Shown here: in pieces, positions 40,095-47,955 of the stretch
Position numbering within the stretch: position 1 is the first letter of the stretch
Layout: each line of letters starts with the position of its first letter
DNA from: Cephalothrix simula
Taxonomy: Eukaryota; Nemertea; Palaeonemertea; Archinemertea; Cephalotrichidae
Assembly (NCBI GenBank): GCA_035591015.1
Contig: JAXIUW010184736.1
Span: 1 to 64,000 of the forward strand
Reading direction: 5' to 3'
Length of the DNA stretch: 64,000 nt
Program-made: the position numbers and the translations under genes
Notes under the pieces: model-generated
Databases searched by the model: none
Seen by the model: the letters and a program-made list of their open reading frames with translations, nothing else
What the model was told of the DNA's origin: nothing

Positions 40095-40915
40095 TTTCTA
40101 TCCCCTAAAACTTAATCTTAACGAACTACCCAAATACACATAAACAACCGTTTTACAGCTTACCCTGCGCAACACCGATAAGTGCCCGTTTATAAAACTT
40201 GCACTTCGTTGCGTAAAGAATAAAAATTCTCTAGCGAACTTTTGAGATGCGAGGATTAGTGCGCAAGCACACTAATCAAAAAATTACCTCGTTGCATCAT
40301 TGTACACGATATGTATTAAAATGCAATTAACGTTGTAATACTAAAGTGTGTTTCATAGAAAACATGCTTTCTTGGGTTTATCCTTGCTGTATCTATCTAA
40401 TATAATCATCGCCTCTCATCAAGAATCTTACCCTAATATCGCCAGCATTTTATATAAATATCTACTCTACAGAAAAACCTTTGTGTGCCAACTTATTCTT
40501 TTAATCAACTAAGATAAAGGCATTGCAACTTTTAGCAGAATGGCCTGCGCTGGCATGTCAACAAGCACAGCCGACTGTCATAAAAGCAACTAATTAGGCC
40601 AGCATATGCTAGCACTGTTCTTTGTATACAGGCATTAACTGTTTATAACCTTATCGCCAGAGTTATTGACAGATTAGCGTTCTCAAAACGAGGCACAGTT
40701 CAGAAGTCCGTTGACTACACGCCAATCATATTGGCTACACATGCCAACAATATGTAGCTTCGCTTTAGTCAACAGCACAGACTGACAGTAAAATTATTAC
40801 AAACTAACTAACTAAAAAATGATAAAAACTGGCCACAACAAAAAACTAGAACACGCAGAGCGTCATTAAACCTTCCGCCGATGCGTACAGCTTGTGATAA
40901 ATATACGCTAGAGCC
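40095..40915. other. Non-coding spacer upstream of giant lipoprotein B
   Basis: I see no gene here. It includes a hairpin at 40254-40277 and the 19-mer TTTTAATCAACTAAGATAA at 40499-40517. Weakly similar flanks (CAGAAAAACC before it and a TTTTAGCAGA/TTTTCAGCAGA-like piece after it) also occur upstream of lipoprotein A, so the upstream regions appear to have been duplicated along with the genes. Confidence 0.55.
40254..40277. repeat. Inverted repeat in the leader of giant lipoprotein B
   Basis: Arms GATTAGTG/CACTAATC (8 bp) flank CGCAAGCA. An alternative fold closes a GCAA tetraloop on GTGC/GCAC. It lies 160 bases upstream of the start codon, so it could be a leader hairpin or a protein-binding palindrome. 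Confidence 0.55.
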
Positions 40916-41872
40916 TTAGCCATCCAAGCAATCTACTAGGTTTTGGGTTAAATTATTAAGCAGTTGAAAGTACATATCAGGCCCCGCAACTAGGTCATAA
41001 CCTTGAGGGTCAAGAATGCCCACCCTAACGTCTTTGCCTTCAATCGCTGTCTTTGCGGTTGCTGATGCAGAGTATTGCGGCTCTTCGAATACACAAACCA
41101 CATCGTCAACATGCCGGCGAACATTAAATAACTGCTTCACCGAAGCACCGTGTTCGGGGTCAATGGTTACACTTCCAATACCATTTAAGCCATATCTGGC
41201 CTCAAAGTATTGATAGGCTTGATGAAAAGTTATAAAAGGCACATTTTTATAAGGAGTGAGTTTTTGCGCAAGCTGAAGGTCAAGCTCTTCAAGGCGTTGG
41301 ATATACTGTTGAGCGTTATTCTGGAAAATTTCTTTATCTTCAGGCATCAACTTAGTTAGAGCATCACGAATAGCTCCAACCATCAGAATTGCTTTTTGAG
41401 GATCTAGCCACAGGTGGTAGTCGGTAGAGCCATGATGTTTGTGGCCATGGTCATGACCGTGTTCATTATCGTGATCATCATCGTGGTCGTACTCATCTTT
41501 CCAATCGTTGGCTTTGCGCTTAACCAGCAGCCCCCATTCTGGAACAGAAAGTTGTACCTTTGCCGCCTTTATTTCAGGTAGAATACGCTCTAAAAAAAAC
41601 TCTAGCTCAGCATTTACATAAAAGAATAAATCTGCCGTATAAAGCATTCTCGCTGCTGATGGTGTTAGTTGAAAGTCATGAAATGATTGATCATTGCTGA
41701 CCAGCAACTCAATCTTTCCCTGCTCGCCAAGCACCCCTGCTACCAAAGATTGAATAGGACCTATGCTGGCCACAATGTTTTTAGCCTGAGCAATTTCACT
41801 ACCCAAACCAAGTACAGCTATGGCCAAAAAAGTTGTTCTAAGCGTTGTTTTAATTATTTTTCTAACTATCAT
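40916..41872 (-). CDS. znuA: Zinc ABC transporter substrate-binding protein
   Basis: This 318-residue periplasmic metal-binding protein of the ZnuA/TroA cluster has a signal peptide ending in a QAKNIVAS region. Conserved metal ligands are visible in QSFHDFQLTPS, DYHLWLDP, FHQAYQYFEARYG and the late LDPQG. A histidine/aspartate-rich loop (residues of about 129-150, with HDHGHKHHG) is the mark of zinc-type members. It delivers Zn(II) to ZnuB. It is transcribed divergently from znuC and znuB. Confidence 0.94.
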   Translation of the reverse strand: MIVRKIIKTTLRTTFLAIAVLGLGSEIAQAKNIVASIGPIQSLVAGVLGEQGKIELLVSNDQSFHDFQLTPSAARMLYTADLFFYVNAELEFFLERILPEIKAAKVQLSVPEWGLLVKRKANDWKDEYDHDDDHDNEHGHDHGHKHHGSTDYHLWLDPQKAILMVGAIRDALTKLMPEDKEIFQNNAQQYIQRLEELDLQLAQKLTPYKNVPFITFHQAYQYFEARYGLNGIGSVTIDPEHGASVKQLFNVRRHVDDVVCVFEEPQYSASATAKTAIEGKDVRVGILDPQGYDLVAGPDMYFQLLNNLTQNLVDCLDG

Positions 41873-42019
41873 GTATCAACGTGGTTAAGAATTTGTTTTT
41901 GCTTTGTTGTTTGTACTTCAAAGACACCGTGTATTGTTGGTAGAGCTGGCATCTAAGTGCGCTAAGCATATTGCGATTGTTGTTGCACATATCGCTAACA
42001 ATACCAATTATCACCCTAG

Positions 42020-42046
42020 CATTATTTTTATTTTGATGAAATAATG
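42020..42046. promoter_or_regulatory. Inverted repeat in the znuA/znuC divergent promoter region
   Basis: Arms CATTATTT and AAATAATG are separated by 11 bases, in the 222-base region between the divergent zinc-transport genes. Zinc importers are commonly controlled by Zur at AT-rich palindromes, so this is a candidate operator. The match to any known Zur consensus is weak. Confidence 0.3.
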
Positions 42047-42094
42047 ACCGTTTAGCCTGCTTGAAGCAATACGGCTAGCCTAATCAATGATTTC

Positions 42095-42805
42095 GTGAAA
42101 ACACTAATCAAAACCCAAAACCTGCACCTAATTCGTGACTCTCAGGTTATTCTTAAAGATATATGTTTAGTCATTAAAGAAAACAGCTTTACCACCATAG
42201 TTGGGCCTAATGGTGCCGGTAAATCCACTCTATTAGAATGTTTATTGGGCTTGCACAAGCCATCTCAAGGTGCTGTATTCAAAAAGCCAAACCTAAATAT
42301 AGGTTATGTTCCCCAGCGCATCTTAATTGATGGCGCCTTGCCGATGAGCGTTGATTACTTTCTGCGTTTAGGTCGCAAAAAAACAGCGGCGTTAAAATCT
42401 TACGTAGATAACTTTAAGCTAGAACCTATTCTTGATAAGCCTCTTAAGGTGTTATCTGGGGGCGAGTTAAAGCGTGTATTGCTGGCGCGAGCATTATGGA
42501 GTGAGCCAGAATTACTGATACTTGACGAACCCACGGCTAGCTTAGACATGCCTGCTCAGGTAGATTTTTATCGGTTATTAGCTGATGTTAAGCATCGGTT
42601 AGGGTTAAGTATTTTGCTTGTATCGCATGACCTACACTTTGTTTTCTCGGCTACTCAACAGGTAATTTGCATGTACAAGCATATTTGCTGTTCTGGACAG
42701 CCTCAAGAGGTGGCTCGTAACCCTGAATTCAATAAGCTATTTGGAGAACAGGTGCTAACCTCAATGGCTATCTACGACCATAGTCACGACCACAGTCACG
42801 GATAG
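42095..42805 (+). CDS. znuC: Zinc ABC transporter ATP-binding protein
   Basis: This 236-residue ATPase has Walker A GPNGAGKST, signature LSGGELKRVLLARAL, Walker B LLILDEPTASLD and the switch histidine in LVSHDLHFV. The extreme C-terminus is histidine-rich (HSHDHSHG), a zinc-transport hallmark. The start is GTG with no obvious ribosome-binding site. The stop is separated from znuB by one base, so the two are translationally coupled. Confidence 0.93.
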   Translation: MKTLIKTQNLHLIRDSQVILKDICLVIKENSFTTIVGPNGAGKSTLLECLLGLHKPSQGAVFKKPNLNIGYVPQRILIDGALPMSVDYFLRLGRKKTAALKSYVDNFKLEPILDKPLKVLSGGELKRVLLARALWSEPELLILDEPTASLDMPAQVDFYRLLADVKHRLGLSILLVSHDLHFVFSATQQVICMYKHICCSGQPQEVARNPEFNKLFGEQVLTSMAIYDHSHDHSHG

Positions 42806-42806
42806 C

Positions 42807-43628
42807 ATGGACAGTCTAATATTGTTTGAACCCTTCATGATCCGCGCTATGGTGGCCGGCTTGGGCTTAGCAGTAATCAACGGTGTTATGGGTTGCTTTG
42901 TGGTGTGGCGATACATGGCCTATTTGGGCGACTCCATTGCTCATGGAACCATTTTGGGCATAGCCATTGCCGTCTTGTACAGCATCAATCACAATATTGC
43001 CACGCTTGGAGTAGCCTTAGGCATGGCTATACTTTTGCTATGGATGCGTCGTGCCAAAACGCTATCTACCGATACTTCATTGGGTATTCTTGCTCATAGC
43101 ACTTTGGCTGCCGGCATAATGGCCATTAGTTTGGTTGATGCCAAACCTGTTAATCTGCACGGATATTTATTTGGAGATGTGCTGGTAATAAGTTGGAGCG
43201 ATATCTTATGGATGGGCGGTATTGGCTTGGCGGCGTTAGGCTTAGTCGCTATTAATTGGTCAGGGCTATTATTAGCCACTATTAGTGAAGATATTGCTCG
43301 GTCTGAAAAGATTAACACTCTGCGTTTGGAACTAGTTTTAACCTTGGCTGTGGCTATTACCGTAGCTGCTTCTATTCGCATAGCCGGAGTGTTGCTGGTT
43401 GCCGCACTGCTGATTATTCCTGCAGCCACGGCTCAGCAAATTAGCCGTTCGCCAGAAAAAATGGTGGTTATGGCCGTACTTTTTGGCTTAATCGCCGTTT
43501 GGGGAGGCTTGGTGGCATCATTGTACCTAGATACGCCATCGGGACCATCTATTACTAGCATGGCGGCCATCGTGTTTTTTGTGGTCTTTATGTTGGCCAA
43601 AATTAGCACTCGGCAAAGAAGCAAATAG
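42807..43628 (+). CDS. znuB: Zinc ABC transporter permease
   Basis: This 273-residue ABC-3 family membrane permease has about eight hydrophobic segments, with GCFVVWRYMAYLGDSIAHG near the N-terminus and AALLIIPAATAQ in the C-terminal half, both typical of ZnuB. It pairs with ZnuC for zinc uptake. A low-complexity spacer with repeated AATAACTATT motifs follows and separates it from the convergent pdh operon. Confidence 0.93.
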   Translation: MDSLILFEPFMIRAMVAGLGLAVINGVMGCFVVWRYMAYLGDSIAHGTILGIAIAVLYSINHNIATLGVALGMAILLLWMRRAKTLSTDTSLGILAHSTLAAGIMAISLVDAKPVNLHGYLFGDVLVISWSDILWMGGIGLAALGLVAINWSGLLLATISEDIARSEKINTLRLELVLTLAVAITVAASIRIAGVLLVAALLIIPAATAQQISRSPEKMVVMAVLFGLIAVWGGLVASLYLDTPSGPSITSMAAIVFFVVFMLAKISTRQRSK

Positions 43629-43766
43629 ACTGACCACTAAAGCCTTGCCAATAACTATTAATATCTATTAATACCTACTCATAACTATCGATAATTATTT
43701 ACCAATAACTATTGCTGATACGGAACAAGAGACGGCACGGCATACTCAAACCAACCAAATAGGCTC

Positions 43767-45059
43767 CTAGATGAGCATCTTAATCGGTTCGGTAAGAAAC
43801 TCGGTTAGGCTTTGCATAAACTTAGCAGCTAGCAAGCCATCAACAATCCGATGGTCGGAAGACAGCGTCAGGTTCATGGTTTGTCCTACCACAATGCTGC
43901 CATCTTCAACCACTGGTTCAGTAACCATGCCCGACACCGCCAATATTGAAGCCTGAGGGGCATTAATAATGGCGTTAAACTCTGTTACCCCGAACATACC
44001 CAAGTTAGAGATAGTAAAGCTGCCTCCATTGTACTCTTCGGGAGCCAGTTTTTTATCACGGGCACGACCGGCAAGGCTTTTCATTTCAGTAGAAATCTCA
44101 ACCATAGATTTATGATTGGCCGCCCAAATAATCGGTGTCAACAAGCCACTATCTGTGCCTACGGCCACTGCAATATCTGCCTCTGGGAACATCTTAATTT
44201 CATCACCGCTAAACTGACAGTTCACCTCTGGATGCTTCATTAAAGCACAGGCAACGGCCTTGATAATCAGATCATTCACTGACAACTTAACCGGTGTTTC
44301 TGCATCAGCAAGTGTTGCATTAAGCTGCTGGCGAGCATTAAGCAGTGCTTCAACTCTTATTTTGCGCCGAACCTGAAAGTGCGGAATATTCTGCTTAGAA
44401 TTAAGCATAGCTGTCGCAATAGCTTTACGCATCATTGACAGCTTAACAATTTTCACCTCAGCTGTGGCCACGGGTTGGCCTTGCGGAGTGGGGCGAGGTG
44501 CTTGAGCATTTTTAACATCATCGGCTACAATACGACCGTTGACACCGCTACCACTAAGGCTGTGCCAATCAATGCCACGCTCAATAGCCAGCTTGCGGGC
44601 ATAGGGCGATATCCGCACCCGACCATTGCTAGCCTGAGGCAAAGATTCGGAAGGCTGGGGAGCAGCCGTTGCGCCCAAAGTTTTAGGCTCTGGCGGTGGT
44701 GTTTCCGCTTGGGTAGGCTCGGCGACTGGATTAGTCGGTGTCGGCTGGGCTTGTTCAGCGGGTTGGGGCGGAGCTACAGGCTGGGCTAGCTCGGCACTAA
44801 CCGCAGCAATATCTTCATCAGGAGTGTCAGTCATAATAGCGATTGGCACTCCAACGGCAGTCTCTGCTCCCGGTTCCACCAATATAGCTCTCAGAAAACC
44901 CGCATCGGGCATCTCGTACTCCATGATGGCTTTGTCAGTCTCTATCTGCGCCACTATATCGCCAACATTTATCTTGTCGCCTACCTTCTTCTCCCAAGAA
45001 CTGATTGCGCCGGTCTCCATAGTTGGACTAAGACCCGGCATGTAAATAATGGTAGCCAT
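43767..45059 (-). CDS. pdhC: Pyruvate dehydrogenase E2 (dihydrolipoamide acetyltransferase)
   Basis: This 430-residue E2 core has a lipoyl domain (residues 1-80, lipoyl-lysine K43 in ETDKAIMEYE), a Pro/Ala-rich linker (about 95-145), an E3/E1-binding domain (about 150-185, RISPYARKLAIERGID) and a catalytic acyltransferase domain with the active-site DHRIVDG near the C-terminus. There is only one lipoyl domain. An AGGAG ribosome-binding site precedes the ATG. It is the last gene of pdhA-pdhB-pdhC; the E3 gene is not in the window. Lipoylation may depend on the LipM-like gene at 49.4 kb. Confidence 0.94.
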   Translation of the reverse strand: MATIIYMPGLSPTMETGAISSWEKKVGDKINVGDIVAQIETDKAIMEYEMPDAGFLRAILVEPGAETAVGVPIAIMTDTPDEDIAAVSAELAQPVAPPQPAEQAQPTPTNPVAEPTQAETPPPEPKTLGATAAPQPSESLPQASNGRVRISPYARKLAIERGIDWHSLSGSGVNGRIVADDVKNAQAPRPTPQGQPVATAEVKIVKLSMMRKAIATAMLNSKQNIPHFQVRRKIRVEALLNARQQLNATLADAETPVKLSVNDLIIKAVACALMKHPEVNCQFSGDEIKMFPEADIAVAVGTDSGLLTPIIWAANHKSMVEISTEMKSLAGRARDKKLAPEEYNGGSFTISNLGMFGVTEFNAIINAPQASILAVSGMVTEPVVEDGSIVVGQTMNLTLSSDHRIVDGLLAAKFMQSLTEFLTEPIKMLI

Positions 45060-45081
45060 ACTCCTTTAATCTCCTAACGCT

Positions 45082-46062
45082 TTAACTACGATACATCACC
45101 GCCTTAGCTGCCTTAATCACCTTTTCTGGAGTTGGCAAACAGACCGCCTCTAAAACCTTAGAGTACGGTAAGGGGTTTTCATTTTGAGTTACTCTAATTA
45201 CTTCAGCATCTAAGTCATCAAAGCAGGCTGAATATATATCGGTGGCTATTTGAGCACCCACGCCCGAAAAATAGTGGCCTTCTTCAACAATCACTGCACG
45301 ATGAGTTTTTCTGATTGACTGCGCTATTGTTTCTATATCAAGGGGCTTTATGGTGCGCAAATCAATCAGCTCGGGATTAATGCCCTCTGCACGAAACTGA
45401 TCAAGGCTTTCCATAAGCATGTTAAACATTCTGCTATAAGAAATTATGGTTACGTCATCGCCCTCATGCTTGATTTTGGCCTTGCCGATTGGCTCTAAGA
45501 ACTCGCCTTCGGCCACCGGCTGTTTGAGGCCATACAGCATCTCATTTTCTATAAAAATTACTGGATCATTACTGCGAATAGACGACTTCAGCAAGCCCTT
45601 AGCATCATGTGCATCCGAAGGGCTAACCACAATTAGTCCCGGCTGGTTAGCAAAGCAATACTCAAGGCAATTAGAGTGCTGCGCCGCAACTTGAGCTGCC
45701 GCACCGCCCGGACCTCTGAAAACTAAGGGCATATCAAACTGACCGCCCGACATATAACGGGTCTTGGCTGCGTTAGAAATAAGTTGATCAAAGGCTACTA
45801 GCGAAAAATTGAAGCTCATAAACTCAACTATTGGCCTTAAACCAGTCATTGCTGCGCCGATGGCTAATCCTGTAAAACCATTCTCAGAGATTGGCGTGTC
45901 AACCACACGCTGGGGGCCAAAGGCATCAAGCATACCCTGCGAAACCTTGTACGCTCCGTTGTATTCAGCAACCTCTTCGCCAATCAGAAACACTCTACTG
46001 TCGCTGTTCATTTCTTCGCACATGGCCTCATTTAAGGCCTGACGCATGGTGATTTCTCGCAT
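45082..46062 (-). CDS. pdhB: Pyruvate dehydrogenase E1 beta subunit
   Basis: This 326-residue E1-beta forms the thiamine-diphosphate active site with PdhA. It starts MREITMRQALNEAM, contains GEEVAEYNGAYKVSQGM and DTPISENGFTGLAIGAAM, and ends with the usual C-terminal domain (VIVEEGHYFSGVGAQIATDIY). It lacks the N-terminal lipoyl domain that some alphaproteobacterial PdhB proteins carry. The pdhC start lies 22 bases beyond its stop. Confidence 0.95.
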   Translation of the reverse strand: MREITMRQALNEAMCEEMNSDSRVFLIGEEVAEYNGAYKVSQGMLDAFGPQRVVDTPISENGFTGLAIGAAMTGLRPIVEFMSFNFSLVAFDQLISNAAKTRYMSGGQFDMPLVFRGPGGAAAQVAAQHSNCLEYCFANQPGLIVVSPSDAHDAKGLLKSSIRSNDPVIFIENEMLYGLKQPVAEGEFLEPIGKAKIKHEGDDVTIISYSRMFNMLMESLDQFRAEGINPELIDLRTIKPLDIETIAQSIRKTHRAVIVEEGHYFSGVGAQIATDIYSACFDDLDAEVIRVTQNENPLPYSKVLEAVCLPTPEKVIKAAKAVMYRS

Positions 46063-46207
46063 TACTTCAACCGGGCTTATGTTGTTGTTTTGATTATTAT
46101 TCTAATAATTTTGATTGCTTTGCTTATTATTTAATTCAGACATTTATAGCCAGCTGTCTCTATTAATCTAATTGCTGATGTAGTCTTTAGTCTTACTTTT
46201 TTCTGTA

Positions 46208-47248
46208 TCAATTAGCCAGTACGTCTTCAGATAGGCTCTCTAAGGAAGGTTGCGGGCTTTTATCGGCAAAATCAACCGCTGCCTTAACCTGTTTATTCAC
46301 TCTATCTTGAATGGCCTGATCTTCATCTTCACTAAGCCATTTTAAGCGTTGGCAAGTTGTTTTAAGGTTGATGATGGGATCATTCTTAATATATTGTTCA
46401 ACCTCTTTTTTACCCCGATAATTAGCTGGATCAGATATTGAATGCCCACGGTAGCGATAGGTTTCAGCCTCAATCAACACTGGTCGACTGGCTTTGCGAA
46501 CATCCTTAGCAATGCTACTCATTAGCCGATGACAGGCTAGTAAGTCCATGCCATCAACCTTTAAGCCTTCCATTGAATAGGCTGCTGCCCGCAAGGCTAC
46601 ATCATCATCTGCCGTAGACCTGTCTATAGATGTACCCATTCCGTATAAGTTATTCTCTATAATAAATATAGCGGGCAAATTCCATAAAGAGGCCATATTC
46701 AATGCCTCATGAAATACGCCTTGATTAACAGCTCCATCACCCAAAAGCACCAAACTCAGCTGCTTAGTTCCTAAATATTTATTCCGAAAGGCCGCACCCA
46801 AACCAATGGGGATTTGCCCTCCCACTATTCCATGACCACCTAAAAGATTTTTCTCTCTTGAATAAAAGTGCATTGACCCTCCTTTGCCCTTGCACAAACC
46901 CGTAGCCTTGCCGAATAACTCGGCCATCAATACTCCCAAAGGCACGCCTCTGATAATGGGAAATGCATGGTCGCGATACGAAGTTACTACATGGTCATCA
47001 TCATTTATGGCATTCAAAAAACCCACCCCCACGGCCTCTTGCCCTATGTATACATGTAGAAAGCCACCAATTTTTTTCTGCTGATACATTTGCTCAGAGC
47101 GGCGCTCAAAAGAACGTATAACATGCATTTGCTCATACATTTGCAAAACCTTCTCTCGCCCTAAAGCTAGGGCGTAGTCTTTGTGTTCTACGTCAGAAGG
47201 ATTGGCCACACTGCCTTTGTCTGCTTCTTTGGTGTCTCTCTTTCTCAT
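46208..47248 (-). CDS. pdhA: Pyruvate dehydrogenase E1 alpha subunit
   Basis: This 346-residue E1-alpha binds thiamine diphosphate through LLGDGAVNQGVFHEALNMA followed by ENNLYGMGT, the GDG...NN signature. The phosphorylation-loop region YRYRGHSISDPANYR is conserved, as in pyruvate- rather than branched-chain-specific enzymes. The operon runs pdhA, 145-base spacer, pdhB, pdhC. The charged first 25 or so residues precede the conserved fold; the ATG at 47248 is the simplest start. Confidence 0.94.
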   Translation of the reverse strand: MRKRDTKEADKGSVANPSDVEHKDYALALGREKVLQMYEQMHVIRSFERRSEQMYQQKKIGGFLHVYIGQEAVGVGFLNAINDDDHVVTSYRDHAFPIIRGVPLGVLMAELFGKATGLCKGKGGSMHFYSREKNLLGGHGIVGGQIPIGLGAAFRNKYLGTKQLSLVLLGDGAVNQGVFHEALNMASLWNLPAIFIIENNLYGMGTSIDRSTADDDVALRAAAYSMEGLKVDGMDLLACHRLMSSIAKDVRKASRPVLIEAETYRYRGHSISDPANYRGKKEVEQYIKNDPIINLKTTCQRLKWLSEDEDQAIQDRVNKQVKAAVDFADKSPQPSLESLSEDVLAN

Positions 47249-47640
47249 AAGCCCTATTGTTGGTGATGTTGCTAAATCGCCCTAAAATACCGGCAGTCGC
47301 TAAAAAATAGTCTACTATAGATACCAATTAGTGCTGCTAATGTCAAAGTGTATGGTTTGGCTAGATTACGGTCATGGCTTACTTATAGCCCCTTAATGCA
47401 TACCCCAAAGTCTGTCAACTGCATGATATTTTAAGCAAAGCACTGCTGACAACCTGTGTTCTTAAAACCTTACAACCGCCTAAGAAGCCAATTCTGGCTG
47501 TGGCTTGTATTATAAAGTCAATGATAGTCTTTGGCTCGTAACTCATTATTAACATTTACGATGACAAGAAGCCGTTTTACCGCTATGAGTGATGATAAGC
47601 ACCGCTAGTAATAGAGAATATCTGCGTAACGTGCTATGTT

Positions 47641-47667
47641 GCTCACTGTAGCTAGTGAGCTTTATTT
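47641..47667 (+). terminator. Hairpin with T-rich tail in a gene-free spacer
   Basis: A 7-bp stem GCTCACT/AGTGAGC with a 6-base loop is followed by TTTATTT on the plus strand. It looks like a Rho-independent terminator, but no annotated plus-strand gene precedes it within 4 kb. It would fit a short non-coding transcript from 47.3-47.6 kb, or it may be chance. Confidence 0.35.
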
Positions 47668-47706
47668 ATGAGAATTGGAATGAGTGCATCATACACGCTG
47701 CAACCT

Positions 47707-47790
47707 TATACATAGCCTCATACATGGCATCATACATGGCATCATACATAGCTTTATACTTGGCATTATGCATAGCCTTGTGCATTGCTT
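47707..47790. repeat. Seven tandem copies of a 12-bp unit
   Basis: Seven units of 12 bp (consensus CATACATGGCAT/TATACATAGCCT) lie head to tail. The second and third are identical and the outer ones progressively degenerate. The 12-bp period keeps a reading frame open that would encode Tyr-Met-Ala-Ser-like tetrapeptides, but there is no sign that it is translated. Confidence 0.9.
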
Positions 47791-47955
47791 TATATTGGGT
47801 ACGGAGCTATCAATTATCCGCGAGTGGCAGTGCACCAAGGTGGGCAGGAATTAGTCTATAGTTTTGTATCCTTTGTAATCTATTGGCGGTGTGTTGATTG
47901 AACTTGATGCAACAATATTTCGGTGTAGATTAGGCTTAGTGTAGCCAGCAATTTT

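Larger units (their letters stand above)
47249..47955. other. Spacer between pdhA and the ThiF-like gene
   Basis: I see no convincing gene in these 707 bases. They contain a hairpin with a T-rich tail (47641-47667) and a 12-bp tandem repeat (47707-47790). The divergent promoters of pdhA and the ThiF-like gene must lie here, but I cannot pick them out with confidence. Confidence 0.6.

Noticed and set aside
47655-47861. A 68-codon frame reading through the 12-bp repeats (Tyr-Met-Ala-Ser-like tetrapeptides)
   Set aside because: It is kept open only because the repeat period is a multiple of three. It starts with GTG inside a hairpin and has no ribosome-binding site or recognisable domain.
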